64,000 nucleotides of DNA, taken from contig NZ_JBNPVX010000010.1 in assembly GCF_050434145.1 (NCBI RefSeq), positions 3,223 through 67,222 of the forward strand, read 5' to 3'. Made by a program: the position numbers and the translations under genes. The notes below the pieces were generated by a model, which searched no databases, had not been told where the DNA came from, and worked only from the letters and a program-made list of their open reading frames with translations. The stretch is from JAISST01 sp050434145 (lineage in GTDB: Bacteria; Fusobacteriota; Fusobacteriia; Fusobacteriales; Fusobacteriaceae). This document shows positions 1 to 8,624 of this stretch, piece by piece (position 1 is the first letter of the stretch; every line of letters starts with the position of its first letter).

Positions 1-391
1 TAAATTTCTGTTTCTGAATTCCAGTTTGTTGATATAAAGCATCTAAAGAAATAATTTTGTAAACTTCTTCATCTATTTTATCTGTCCTATGATCACGATA
101 TGATACGATATTTCCTAATAATTTTTTATTATTATCAAGAAGAGCAAAATCCACTGCCCAAGTGTCAATAGCAATACTTTTGGGAATTTTATTAATTATT
201 TTACACTGTTTTAATCCATTGATTATTTCATTGAAAAGATAATCAATATTCCAACATAGACTATTTTCAATAGTTTCCATAGCATTTTTAAATCTATATA
301 CCTCTTCCAATACAATCTTACCATTTTCAATAGAGCCTAAAATATGTCTACCACTGGAAGCACCAATATCTATAGCTAAATAGTAATTCAT
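1..391 (-). CDS. rhaB: Rhamnulokinase, N-terminal part (runs off the window)
   Basis: The minus strand opens with ATG at 391 behind a GGAG ribosome binding site (401-404) and stays open to the window edge, giving about 130 codons. The protein begins with the FGGY-kinase phosphate-binding loop AIDIGASSGR, and continues with an SIAIDTWAVDFALLD segment and SYRDHRT, all typical of rhamnulokinase (ATP-dependent phosphorylation of L-rhamnulose in rhamnose catabolism). The second domain lies outside the window. Another FGGY sugar kinase is possible, but the GASSGR loop favours RhaB. Two direct repeats just upstream could be operators. Confidence 0.8.
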   Translation of the reverse strand, partial: MNYYLAIDIGASSGRHILGSIENGKIVLEEVYRFKNAMETIENSLCWNIDYLFNEIINGLKQCKIINKIPKSIAIDTWAVDFALLDNNKKLLGNIVSYRDHRTDKIDEEVYKIISLDALYQQTGIQKQKF

Positions 392-903
392 TATTATTAC
401 TCCTTAGAAATCTTTAAAATTTGCACATAAAAATAAAAACATGACTTTGCACAAAATAAAAACATTTCATAAATTATTTTGATATTTTCATGTAGATATA
501 TTCAAATATATTTGTTTGTTGGTTATTGGTATACTTATTATAAATTTAATTTTTTTATTATTTAAGGACGGGATTTGTTTTAAAAAGTGGTTTTATTTGC
601 TAAAATCAAAAAATGGATACACACCTATCTCTTCTTAAATTAGAGTATTTTTTCTTGCCGAATGTCAAAAAAATATAATAAATTTAATAAAATATATGGA
701 ATAAAAACAAAAAATCTGATAAAATTAATTATTACAAAAAATAATTACAAATTATTCTAAAATCAATCATAAAATTGTTGAAAATTTCATTATAATATTT
801 TGAAATATTATAATAAGTCTAGAATAAATTGAATAATAGAAAGCTTATTATATAAAGAAAATATTTGAGATAGAGATTTTATTCCCTTTATTGGAGGAAG
901 AAA
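392..903. other. Intergenic region, 512 bp, no gene
   Basis: No credible coding region is seen on either strand. The side next to the rhamnulokinase start holds two direct repeats (421-442 and 446-465). The rest is very AT-rich, with no clear terminator and only weak promoter-like hexamers before the gene at 904. Confidence 0.5.
421..465. repeat. Two direct repeats upstream of rhaB
   Basis: TTGCACATAAAAATAAAAAC at 421 and TTTGCACAAAATAAAAAC at 446 are near-identical, about 26 bp apart, and end about 30 bp upstream of the rhaB start. Tandem sites on one face of the helix, next to a sugar-catabolic gene, are what an activator or repressor of the rhamnose genes would use. The regulator itself is not in the window. 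Confidence 0.35.
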
Positions 904-1845
904 ATGAAAAAATTATCCCTGATGTTTATGTTTGTAAACCTATTGATCTTTTGTAACAATAAAAGATCTTTTAGTAAAAATAAAAATTTTACTCAACTGT
1001 TTAAACCAAAAATTACATTTCCTACAAATCATACAAAAGAAAATTTTTATAAGGCTCAAGAAGTTAAAAATAAAAATTTATTATATAAAGAAAAAAATGG
1101 AAAAGAATTTGATGGAGTTACGAGTACTTCATCTATATCAATGTTAGATGATAAAAATATACCTAAACTAAGTCAGGGAAAGTTTAGAATAAGAATTGAT
1201 GAAATTTTGAATAATAGAAATACTAATAGTAATGCCATTAATAATACAAGAAATGAGTTGAGTAAAGCAATCAATAAATTTGAAGAAATTCAAAAATACA
1301 TTGGTGTACGATTATATAGTAAAGAATATATTTCGTACATTGGAGAAGAAAATTTGATAACAATGAAAATAACAGATGATATCTACGCAGCTTTGATTAT
1401 GGACTATCCTAATACTATAAAAAATATTTTTCCAGCTCAAATCAAGCCATGGCAAAAGACAATAGGACAACTATTTGATATTGGTATAAAAAATATTAAA
1501 GAAAAGTATAATTTCACAATAAAAGATAACAAAATTCTTAATTATAATACCATAACAATTGAAGAAGAACATTTTTTTGTGCCCAATATAATATTTGAAC
1601 TAGAGAAAAGAGAAGATTTAGTTGGAATTAATGGAGTATTAATAGGACTTCCGAGCAGACATTGTGCCATTATGTATCCATTAAATGGTGAGAATATCAA
1701 AGATATAGCTCCACAAATAATTCCCCAAGTAAAAATGATTTATGAAAAAGGACAAGGGTCATTAAGTAACAATTTATATTGGTATAATAATAGAAAAATA
1801 ATTGATGTATCAAATATAGTAGATAGCATAAACGTACTAGTATAA
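904..1845 (+). CDS. DUF1444-like protein with N-terminal signal-like segment
   Basis: 313 residues; ATG behind GGAGG at 894-898. Residues 1-20 form a hydrophobic export or anchor segment, followed by a lysine/asparagine-rich linker. From about residue 95 the protein resembles the DUF1444 (YtpQ) family: a TDDIYAALIMDYP block, a helical stretch, GLPSRHCAIMYPL, and a C-terminal SLSNNLYWYNNRKIIDV segment. The family's role is unknown. It is followed after 76 bp by a DUF2185/Imm33-like gene on the same strand, suggesting a small accessory unit. The family call rests on recalled motif similarity. Confidence 0.6.
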   Translation: MKKLSLMFMFVNLLIFCNNKRSFSKNKNFTQLFKPKITFPTNHTKENFYKAQEVKNKNLLYKEKNGKEFDGVTSTSSISMLDDKNIPKLSQGKFRIRIDEILNNRNTNSNAINNTRNELSKAINKFEEIQKYIGVRLYSKEYISYIGEENLITMKITDDIYAALIMDYPNTIKNIFPAQIKPWQKTIGQLFDIGIKNIKEKYNFTIKDNKILNYNTITIEEEHFFVPNIIFELEKREDLVGINGVLIGLPSRHCAIMYPLNGENIKDIAPQIIPQVKMIYEKGQGSLSNNLYWYNNRKIIDVSNIVDSINVLV

Positions 1846-1921
1846 ATTCCCAAAAGAATGTGTTGCTATAGGAGTTTTTAGATTTAATAATATTAATTAT
1901 AATAAAATTTAGGAGAAATGA

Positions 1922-2644
1922 ATGAATAGTAAAGGAATGAATATTGGTGCATTACTTGTTTCTAAAATGATTATAGAAGAAAATAAAAAACCACGATTTA
2001 TGTATAGAGAAAAACCAATGAATGCCAATGATAGTGGGTGGCGAATATTTTCAGGTTATGAGAATGAGGAATATACAGATAATGAAGAAAATATTGGAAT
2101 ATATTCCCCAGAATCATTAATTAAAATTGATTCCACATTAATTGATATATTAAAAAAAGGATTAGGATCAGTTTATGAAAGACTTACTGATGAATCACCA
2201 TGGTATAAGGTAACTGATTTCCCTTTAGAAGATAGTTATCTTAAACAAGTACAACTTACTAAAACATGGTCGTTTTCTATAAATAACTTATTTTTAAGAG
2301 AAATGGAAGAAGGGGCAATGAAATATACCACTGGAGACAAAACTCTCAGAATATTGGCTTGGAATTCTCCTAAAAATAAGGATGAACTTTCTATAGAATA
2401 TAAAAATAGAGTAGATAATAGAGATCAAACAATTTCTAAAACATTGAAAACTTTTGAATTATCAGATGAAAAAATATATAAATTAGGTTACATGATAACA
2501 GGTGAAGATGATAATAGGGAATATTCTGAATTACATGCTTTTTCAATAATAGACAAAAGTATTTTATATACAGTATTTTATTTTGATGATTCAGCAGACA
2601 GTAAATGGGCTATCTCAACTTGGAAAAGTATAAATGCAAAATAG
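1922..2644 (+). CDS. DUF2185 (Imm33-like) domain protein
   Basis: 240 residues; ATG behind an AGGAG site. The N-terminal ~100 residues match the DUF2185 pattern: an ALLVSKMI start, FMYREKP, DSGWRIFSGYENEEY, a DNEENIGIYSPE block, and a GSVYERL segment. DUF2185 has been described as an immunity-protein family (Imm33) in polymorphic toxin loci. The C-terminal ~130 residues, from TKTWSFSINN onward, look like a separate alpha/beta domain I do not recognise. No signal peptide is present, so it is probably cytosolic. No cognate toxin gene is visible nearby, so an immunity role is only a suggestion. Confidence 0.65.
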   Translation: MNSKGMNIGALLVSKMIIEENKKPRFMYREKPMNANDSGWRIFSGYENEEYTDNEENIGIYSPESLIKIDSTLIDILKKGLGSVYERLTDESPWYKVTDFPLEDSYLKQVQLTKTWSFSINNLFLREMEEGAMKYTTGDKTLRILAWNSPKNKDELSIEYKNRVDNRDQTISKTLKTFELSDEKIYKLGYMITGEDDNREYSELHAFSIIDKSILYTVFYFDDSADSKWAISTWKSINAK

Positions 2645-2881
2645 TATGAATAATCTACATCAAATTAAACAATATATTAAAGTTAGAAAACTTAATAGTC
2701 CAAAATATTATATTGAAAAAGATAATATGCTTTTTCAGTTTTAATTGCCAACAAAAAATAATAACAATTGTGATAATGTGAATATTATTAGGATAGATTT
2801 ATATTATTGACTTGCAATAAATACACACAGCAAAATCTTTAAATTCTAATAGTGAAATATATTCTAAAGGGAGAACATATA

Positions 2882-3688
2882 ATGAAAGAAATAAAGAGAC
2901 TTAAAAAGAGGTCAATTTTTATCAATATAACTTTATGTTTAATTACATGTTTTGTACTGCTTTATATAAGCATTATTACAAGAAAAAAAGAAGTTTTATA
3001 TTTAATAATTTTTTTTGAAACATCTTTAGTTACTATTTTATTCAGATCTATACTAGGGTTAAATGGAATTACTAGAATTGTGTGGGATAATTCTAGTGTC
3101 ACTATTTTCTATAGAAATGAGAGAAAAAAAATAAATTTTAAAATAGAAGATTTAAAAAAAATACTTTTAAAAAAAAATTCTAATTATATATTATATTTAA
3201 AAAATAGAAATCCATTAAAAATGAATTTAATTTTATTGGATAATTATCAAGAATTTCTGGATGACATGTATAAATTAATGTCATTAAATGATATAAAAAT
3301 ATTAAAGGAAATTTTTATGGAGAAACAAGAAATTCCAGATAATATTTCTGACTGGTTCCCATATAAAATAAATTTTGACAAAGAAAAAAATAAAATATCA
3401 TTTTCAAATCACTCTCTATTAGAGACAACAATAGTCAAATTTGAAAACGTAAAGTCTGTAACATTAATAGATGGAATAAATTCATTAGATGAGATGGAAA
3501 GAATGTGGGAATTTGATTTGTATGAAAAGGTAGCTGGAAATGCAAAGTTGACTATTTCAGATGAAGAAATTTCAAAATCAGATGAGAAAAAATTAATAAG
3601 AAGAGGTATTATTGGTGTATGTCAAAAAAATAATATATCTATAAATTTTAAAATAAAGTCTGGAATATACAATAAAAGTGATTTTTAA
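2882..3688 (+). CDS. Two-TM membrane protein with PH-like cytosolic domain
   Basis: 268 residues. An upstream in-frame ATG at 2852 lacks a ribosome binding site, whereas ATG at 2882 follows AAGGGAG (2867-2873), so 2882 is used. Two hydrophobic helices (about residues 12-32 and 38-56) precede a beta-rich region. The segment from IVWDNSSVTIFY to NPLKMNLI aligns with residues of the 131-residue protein at 34238 (ILWNDSHIIFEY...ETIRLDLS), so the two are paralogs. A second soluble domain of about 115 residues follows. Function unknown. The gene ends just before a bidirectional terminator. Confidence 0.6.
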   Translation: MKEIKRLKKRSIFINITLCLITCFVLLYISIITRKKEVLYLIIFFETSLVTILFRSILGLNGITRIVWDNSSVTIFYRNERKKINFKIEDLKKILLKKNSNYILYLKNRNPLKMNLILLDNYQEFLDDMYKLMSLNDIKILKEIFMEKQEIPDNISDWFPYKINFDKEKNKISFSNHSLLETTIVKFENVKSVTLIDGINSLDEMERMWEFDLYEKVAGNAKLTISDEEISKSDEKKLIRRGIIGVCQKNNISINFKIKSGIYNKSDF

Positions 3689-3705
3689 GAAGAAGCGTTA
3701 TCAAA

Positions 3706-3731
3706 AAACCTAGGATAGTTTTCCTAGGTTT
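3706..3731. terminator. Bidirectional terminator
   Basis: AAACCTAGGA (3706-3715) pairs perfectly with TCCTAGGTTT (3722-3731) around a 6-nt loop, with A- and T-rich flanks on both sides. It separates the convergent genes ending at 3688 (+) and 3750 (-). Confidence 0.85.
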
Positions 3732-3749
3732 ATATTTTTTCTAAAATGA

Positions 3750-4886
3750 TTATCCACCAAATTTTTCAATAACTTTATCCATATGTTCTCTAATAGGTAG
3801 ATTTTGAGGACATACCTTCTCACATTTTCCGCATTTTTTGCAATCAATAGCTCTACTACCAGTGGGTAAGAATATGTAGTATTGACCTTTTGCAAACTTG
3901 TCATCTTGATACATTGAAGCATTATTATAAAAATTAAATACTCCAGGAATATCAACTCCAAATGGGCATGGCATACAGTACCTGCATTTAGTACAATTGA
4001 CAACAGTTCTAGAGATATAAATATTTTTTACTTTATCAATTAAATCCTTTTCATCTTTAGTCAATGAATTAGGATATGCAATACTTGCTTCAGCAATATT
4101 TTCTTGTATTTGCTCTATTTCATTCATTCCACTAAGAACTACACCTATTTCAGGCCTATCCCATAAAAATCTCAAAGCCCAACCTGCTGCACTTCTTTTG
4201 ACTTTAGCACTATCCCATAATTTTTGCACATCTGTAGGAATATTTTTAGCAAGAGAGCCCCCTCTTAATGGTTCCATTATAACAATACCAATACCTTTAT
4301 TAGCAGCATACTCTAATCCTTCTGTACCTGCCTGATAGTTTTCATCCATAAAATTATATTGTATTTGGCAAAATTCCCAATCATATGAGTCTATTATTTT
4401 TTTGAAAAGTGGTAATTCATCATGAAATGAAAATCCAATATGTTTTATTCTTCCATCAGCTAAGGCTTTATTCATAAAATCAAATAATCCATGTTTCACA
4501 CAATTTTCCCATCTATTTACATTGAGTGAATGAATTAAATAAAAATCAATGTAATCAGTTTGTAATTTTTCTAGTTGTTCATTAAGATATTTATCCATAT
4601 CTTCCCTACAAGTAATAGCCCAAGTAGGTAATTTTGTAGCTAATTTAACTTTTTCTCTGTATCCATCTTTCAGAGCTTTTCCTACTAATATCTCACTTTG
4701 ACCATCATGATAAGGATAAGCAGTATCCACATAATTTACTCCATTATCAATAGAATATCTAAGTTGCTCTATTGCCAATTTTTCATCAATTTTTCCATAA
4801 TCCTTGTCCAAAATCTGAAATCTCATGCAACCAAAACCTAGTATAGAAACTTCTTCACCTGTCTTTCCTAATTTCCTATAAAGCAT
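3750..4886 (-). CDS. Aldo/keto reductase with C-terminal ferredoxin-type Fe-S domain
   Basis: 378 residues; ATG at 4886 behind AGGTG. The N-terminal TIM-barrel domain (about 1-275) shows LGKTGEEVSILGFGCMR, NYVDTAYPYHDGQSE with catalytic Asp and Tyr, and DFYLIHSLN with the active-site His. The C-terminal ~80 residues hold two cysteine clusters, CTKCRYCMPCPFG and CKKCGKCEKVCP, as in 4Fe-4S 'aldo/keto reductase of the ferredoxin family' proteins common in anaerobes. It is a predicted cytosolic NAD(P)H-linked redox enzyme of unknown substrate. It stands alone between a terminator and the lysine operon. Confidence 0.85.
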   Translation of the reverse strand: MLYRKLGKTGEEVSILGFGCMRFQILDKDYGKIDEKLAIEQLRYSIDNGVNYVDTAYPYHDGQSEILVGKALKDGYREKVKLATKLPTWAITCREDMDKYLNEQLEKLQTDYIDFYLIHSLNVNRWENCVKHGLFDFMNKALADGRIKHIGFSFHDELPLFKKIIDSYDWEFCQIQYNFMDENYQAGTEGLEYAANKGIGIVIMEPLRGGSLAKNIPTDVQKLWDSAKVKRSAAGWALRFLWDRPEIGVVLSGMNEIEQIQENIAEASIAYPNSLTKDEKDLIDKVKNIYISRTVVNCTKCRYCMPCPFGVDIPGVFNFYNNASMYQDDKFAKGQYYIFLPTGSRAIDCKKCGKCEKVCPQNLPIREHMDKVIEKFGG

Positions 4887-5027
4887 ATTCTTACACCTCT
4901 TAAATTAAAGTCTTAATCTAATTATATAATTACTAAAAAAGTATGTCAAATATTTATTTTTTGCATATCTTACAATAGTGTGTTGATAGGCATTTCATTT
5001 AAAGTAAAAATTTATTTTTAAGTAAAA

Positions 5028-5048
5028 AGGAGAACACAGTGCTCTCCT
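5028..5048 (-). terminator. Terminator of the lysine operon
   Basis: On the minus strand, AGGAGA pairs with TCTCCT (positions 5028-5033 and 5043-5048) around a 9-nt loop, followed by a T-rich tract. It lies 11 bp past the stop of the last operon gene. Confidence 0.7.
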
Positions 5049-5058
5049 ATACTATTTA

Positions 5059-6192
5059 CTAATTATCTTTATAATTGCTCATTCTTTGTGCAGCTTCTAG
5101 TAGTTTATCTTTATCTACAGTAAGAGAAATACGAACATATCCTTCTGTCTCAAAGGCAATACCAGGTACTAGTGCTACTTGTACTTGCTTTAACATATCC
5201 ATTACAAAATCCATAGATTTCTTTTTAGAAATATTATTATAATCTACAAAGAGATAAAATGCGCCTTCTGGTTTTATCACTTTATATCCTAATTTAGTTA
5301 ATGCATCTCTCATTATCTCAGCTCTTTCTTTGTATATGGACACAGTTTTAGAAACATCTGCATATTTTTCCAATGCAAGATCACCTGCTACTAGAGACAA
5401 AGTCATTGGTGAGCTTACATTATACAAAGTATTGTTTATAAAAAATTGCCTCAAATCTTTTGGTACAATAGCATATCCATTTCTCCATCCAGTCATAGAA
5501 TGAGATTTAGAAAAACCATTAGTAATTATCAATTTATCCAAAATTTCTGGAAATACTCCAAAAGATGTAAAACCATTAAAATTTATCATACTATAAATTT
5601 CATCTGAAATTATAAATACATTTTTATCTTTGAGAAAATTGCATATAGCTTTAATTTCGTCATTTGACATTACAACACCTGTTGGATTGCAAGGAGAGCA
5701 GAATATAATAGCTTTAGTCTTTGCAGTCAAATGCTTTCCTATGAGCTCAGGAGTTATCTTAAAATCATTTTTAGAAATATCTACTATTACTGGTACTCCA
5801 TATGATAATTCAATCATGGGAAGATATCCAGGATAAAAAGGAGCGAATACTATAATTTCATCACCAGGATTGGTAATAGTCCTAATAGCAGATATAAGAC
5901 CCTCAGATGATCCTATATGAAATAGAACATTTTCATGTGTAAAATTTGTATTGTAAGTTTTATTATAAAAATCTGCTACTAGAGTCCTGCTTTTCACACT
6001 TCCAGCAGTAGGAGCGTATCCAAAATGTTGTTTTTTAGCATATTCTAAAGTTTCCATAATAAGTTCTCGTGGGGTTTCTATATCTGGTTCTCCGATAGTC
6101 AAACTAATAACATTAGAATACTTCTGAGCTTCTTCTGCCACAGTTCTTATCAAAGAATACTTAAGATTAGTTACAACTCTATTTAATTCCAT
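5059..6192 (-). CDS. patA: N-acetyl-LL-diaminopimelate aminotransferase (class I PLP)
   Basis: 377 residues; ATG at 6192. It is a fold-type I aminotransferase: LTIGEPDIETP near the start, a YAPTAGS segment, CSPCNPTG, ISDEIY, and NGFSKSHSMTGWRNGY with the Schiff-base lysine K229. Its place as the last gene of a lysine operon, 5 bp after dapH, points to the transamination step of the N-acetylated diaminopimelate pathway. By sequence alone it could also be a general aspartate or aromatic aminotransferase. No acetyl-diaminopimelate deacetylase gene lies in the window. Confidence 0.8.
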   Translation of the reverse strand: MELNRVVTNLKYSLIRTVAEEAQKYSNVISLTIGEPDIETPRELIMETLEYAKKQHFGYAPTAGSVKSRTLVADFYNKTYNTNFTHENVLFHIGSSEGLISAIRTITNPGDEIIVFAPFYPGYLPMIELSYGVPVIVDISKNDFKITPELIGKHLTAKTKAIIFCSPCNPTGVVMSNDEIKAICNFLKDKNVFIISDEIYSMINFNGFTSFGVFPEILDKLIITNGFSKSHSMTGWRNGYAIVPKDLRQFFINNTLYNVSSPMTLSLVAGDLALEKYADVSKTVSIYKERAEIMRDALTKLGYKVIKPEGAFYLFVDYNNISKKKSMDFVMDMLKQVQVALVPGIAFETEGYVRISLTVDKDKLLEAAQRMSNYKDN

Positions 6193-6197
6193 ACTAT

Positions 6198-6902
6198 TTA
6201 CCCCCTCAAATCGTCAACTAAAGCAGTTTTATCTTTTGTTTTGTCATCTACCTTTTTTATTTTTTTCGCAGGATTTCCAGCTACTACAACACCAGCTGGG
6301 ACATCTTCTATTACCACTGCTCCAGCACCGATTACAGCCCCTTCACCTACATGTATACCTTCAATTATTACGGCATTTGCACCTATTAACACATTATCTT
6401 CTATTATTACTGGTTTTGCAGAAGATGGCTCTACTACACCAGCTAATACTGCTCCAGCACCAATATGGCAATTTTTACCAACAGTAGCTCTACCACCAAG
6501 GATAGCACCCATATCAATCATTGTACCTTCTCCAATTACTGCACCAATATTTATGATAGCTCCTAGCATGATTACTGCATTATTTCCGATAGTCACTTTA
6601 TCTCTTATTATTGCTCCTGGTTCAATACGAGCATTTATTTCTCTGAAATCCAATGTCGGTACACCAGAATTTCTTCTATCATTTTCAATATAATAATCAT
6701 CAATTTTATCTCTATATTCTTCCAAGATACGATTGATTTCATCGCTTTCTCCTATCAGAATACAAGAATGATCACCTTTAAAAATTCTTGCTGTTGTTTT
6801 AATTTCACTGCAATCACCATTTATAAAAGCTTTTACAGGTGTTTTCTTGGGAGCATTTTTTATATATGCTATTATTTCTTCGGCAGTTTCGAGACTTTTC
6901 AT
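6198..6902 (-). CDS. dapH: Tetrahydrodipicolinate N-acetyltransferase
   Basis: 234 residues; ATG at 6902 behind GGAGGAAAAC. The N-terminal ~85 residues form the DapH-specific alpha/beta domain. Residues 90-210 are a left-handed beta-helix of hexapeptide repeats (VTIGNNAVIMLGAIINIGAV, then MIDMGAILGGRATVGKN), ending in a VVAGNPAKKIKKV motif. The enzyme acetylates tetrahydrodipicolinate, committing the pathway to the acetylase branch. The length is normal for DapH and shorter than for succinylating DapD. It is followed by patA with a 5-bp gap. Confidence 0.92.
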   Translation of the reverse strand: MKSLETAEEIIAYIKNAPKKTPVKAFINGDCSEIKTTARIFKGDHSCILIGESDEINRILEEYRDKIDDYYIENDRRNSGVPTLDFREINARIEPGAIIRDKVTIGNNAVIMLGAIINIGAVIGEGTMIDMGAILGGRATVGKNCHIGAGAVLAGVVEPSSAKPVIIEDNVLIGANAVIIEGIHVGEGAVIGAGAVVIEDVPAGVVVAGNPAKKIKKVDDKTKDKTALVDDLRG

Positions 6903-7040
6903 TGTTTTCCTCCATAAGTTTTCAAAATTATCCAGTTGTCAGTAATAAAAATTCACCAATTCTCTGAATTATATAAAAAGATTTCTTTTAAGTTTATTAA
7001 ATATATATTTTAGTAGATTACAAATCTATTTTCTATGATC

Positions 7041-7736
7041 TTATATAATATCTTTCATATGATATAATCCAATAGGTTTATCAACTAATATTTCTGCAGA
7101 TTTGATAGCTCCTTTTGTAAATATTTTTTTAGAGAGAGCAGTATGTTTTATTTCTAGAATTTCATCTTCGCCATAATAAAATACAGAATGTTCTCCTACT
7201 ACAGTACCTCCTCTTATAGCATGGATTCCTATTTCATTTTTAGCTCTTTGCTTATTTCCTTCTCTCCCATATTCTTCCATTATATCATATGGAATTTGTT
7301 TTTTTATGGCTTCCACTAATGTTTTAGCTGTGCCACTAGGTGAATCAAGTTTTTTATTATGGTGTTTTTCTACTACTTCAATATCAAAATTATCATATAA
7401 CACATTAGTAATGCTGTTTATCATCTTTACCATGAGATTTATTCCAAGAGATGTATTAGAGGAAAGTAAAATAGGTATTTTAGTAGAAGCAATTTCTATT
7501 TTATTTAAAATTTCATCACTATAGCCAGTAGTAGCAATTAATAAAGGAATTTTTTTTTCGACAGCAAATGCAAGTAAATTTTCTAGTCTAGAAAAATGAC
7601 CAAAATCTATTATTACATCACCAGTTTCGCTAGTTAATTCATCAGCAAATCCACTTACAATATGTTTTTTACCATCTTTAATAGTATCAGATAGTATAGA
7701 AGCCATTGTACCAGTACCATGTATTAATATATTCAT
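7041..7736 (-). CDS. dapB: 4-hydroxy-tetrahydrodipicolinate reductase
   Basis: 231 residues; ATG at 7736 overlaps the dapA stop by 4 bp, indicating translational coupling. The Rossmann loop is GTGTMA. The catalytic block VVEKHHNKKLDSPSGTA (about 121-137) carries the His-His pair and the substrate-binding Lys and Ser-Gly-Thr. The segment EIGIHAIRGGTVVGEHSV is also diagnostic. It is somewhat shorter than the usual 245-270 residues because the N-terminal NAD domain is compact, as in several Fusobacteriota and Clostridia. It reduces hydroxytetrahydrodipicolinate with NAD(P)H. Confidence 0.93.
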   Translation of the reverse strand: MNILIHGTGTMASILSDTIKDGKKHIVSGFADELTSETGDVIIDFGHFSRLENLLAFAVEKKIPLLIATTGYSDEILNKIEIASTKIPILLSSNTSLGINLMVKMINSITNVLYDNFDIEVVEKHHNKKLDSPSGTAKTLVEAIKKQIPYDIMEEYGREGNKQRAKNEIGIHAIRGGTVVGEHSVFYYGEDEILEIKHTALSKKIFTKGAIKSAEILVDKPIGLYHMKDII

Positions 7737-8614
7737 ATTTTTACCTCATTTTCATTTAATATGGTTATTAGTTTCTTTCTGTTGCTTTCTTCCATAGGGC
7801 CTAATGGAGATCGACAAGGCCCAACACTCAGACCTAAAATATTCAAGGCTTCTTTTACAGGTACAGGATTTACTTCAATAAATAATGTATTTAACAATTT
7901 CAATTTTTCCAATTGTAATTTTGTTGCTTGGGCAATATTACCATCTAAGAAAGATTGTACCATATCATGAGTTTCTTTTGGAATAATGTTGGCTGATACA
8001 GATATAACACCTTTACCACCTAATGACATCACAGGAAGCACTACATCATCATTACCAGAATAAATATCTAATTTTGGCACTTCATGTGCTATTTGAGCAG
8101 TATAGCTTAGATTACCAGTGGCATCTTTGATTGCAACTATATTTTCAATTTCTGACAATTTTTTTAATAATTTTATAGAAAGATTTACCCCAGTTCTACC
8201 AGGTACCACATATAGAATAATTGGTATTTTTATAGCATTTGCAATTGATTGATAGTAATCATAAATGCCACTTTCATTTCCTTTATTGTAGTATGGAGTA
8301 ACTACAAGTAGAGCATCTGCACCTAATTTTTCTGCTTCTATACTTAATTTTATGGCATGTTTTGTATTATTAGTACCAGTACCAGCGATTACTGGAATTC
8401 TTTTGTTAACTTTTTTGATTACATAATCTAACACTTGAGATTTTTCTTCATCAGTAAGAGTAGAACTTTCACCTGTAGTACCATTTATTATTAATGCATC
8501 AGTGCTATTGTTTAGGTGAAAGGTAATAAGATTGTCTAAAGCACCATAATCGATATTTTCATTTTCATCAAATGGAGTTACTAATGCAACACCAGATCCT
8601 CTGAATATTTCCAT
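7733..8614 (-). CDS. dapA: 4-hydroxy-tetrahydrodipicolinate synthase
   Basis: 293 residues; ATG at 8614 behind an AGGAGTG site. It is a class I aldolase of the DHDPS family: GTTGESSTL (residues 46-54), TPYYNKG, YVVPGRTG with the catalytic Tyr135 and Arg140, and IVAIKDATGN with Schiff-base Lys163. It condenses pyruvate with aspartate semialdehyde, the first step specific to lysine and diaminopimelate. It lies 10 bp downstream of asd and overlaps dapB. Confidence 0.95.
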   Translation of the reverse strand: MEIFRGSGVALVTPFDENENIDYGALDNLITFHLNNSTDALIINGTTGESSTLTDEEKSQVLDYVIKKVNKRIPVIAGTGTNNTKHAIKLSIEAEKLGADALLVVTPYYNKGNESGIYDYYQSIANAIKIPIILYVVPGRTGVNLSIKLLKKLSEIENIVAIKDATGNLSYTAQIAHEVPKLDIYSGNDDVVLPVMSLGGKGVISVSANIIPKETHDMVQSFLDGNIAQATKLQLEKLKLLNTLFIEVNPVPVKEALNILGLSVGPCRSPLGPMEESNRKKLITILNENEVKI

Positions 8615-8624
8615 AAAATCACTC

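Noticed and set aside
421..465. CRISPR-like direct repeats
   Set aside because: Only two AT-rich repeats without spacers of regular length; no CRISPR array or cas gene was found anywhere in the window.
2646..2744. 32-codon frame right after the DUF2185-like gene
   Set aside because: It has no ribosome binding site, unlike its neighbours, and no recognisable sequence.
6236..6693. Long open frames on the plus strand opposite dapH
   Set aside because: They are antisense shadows of the hexapeptide repeats in dapH, have no ribosome binding site and encode low-complexity sequence.
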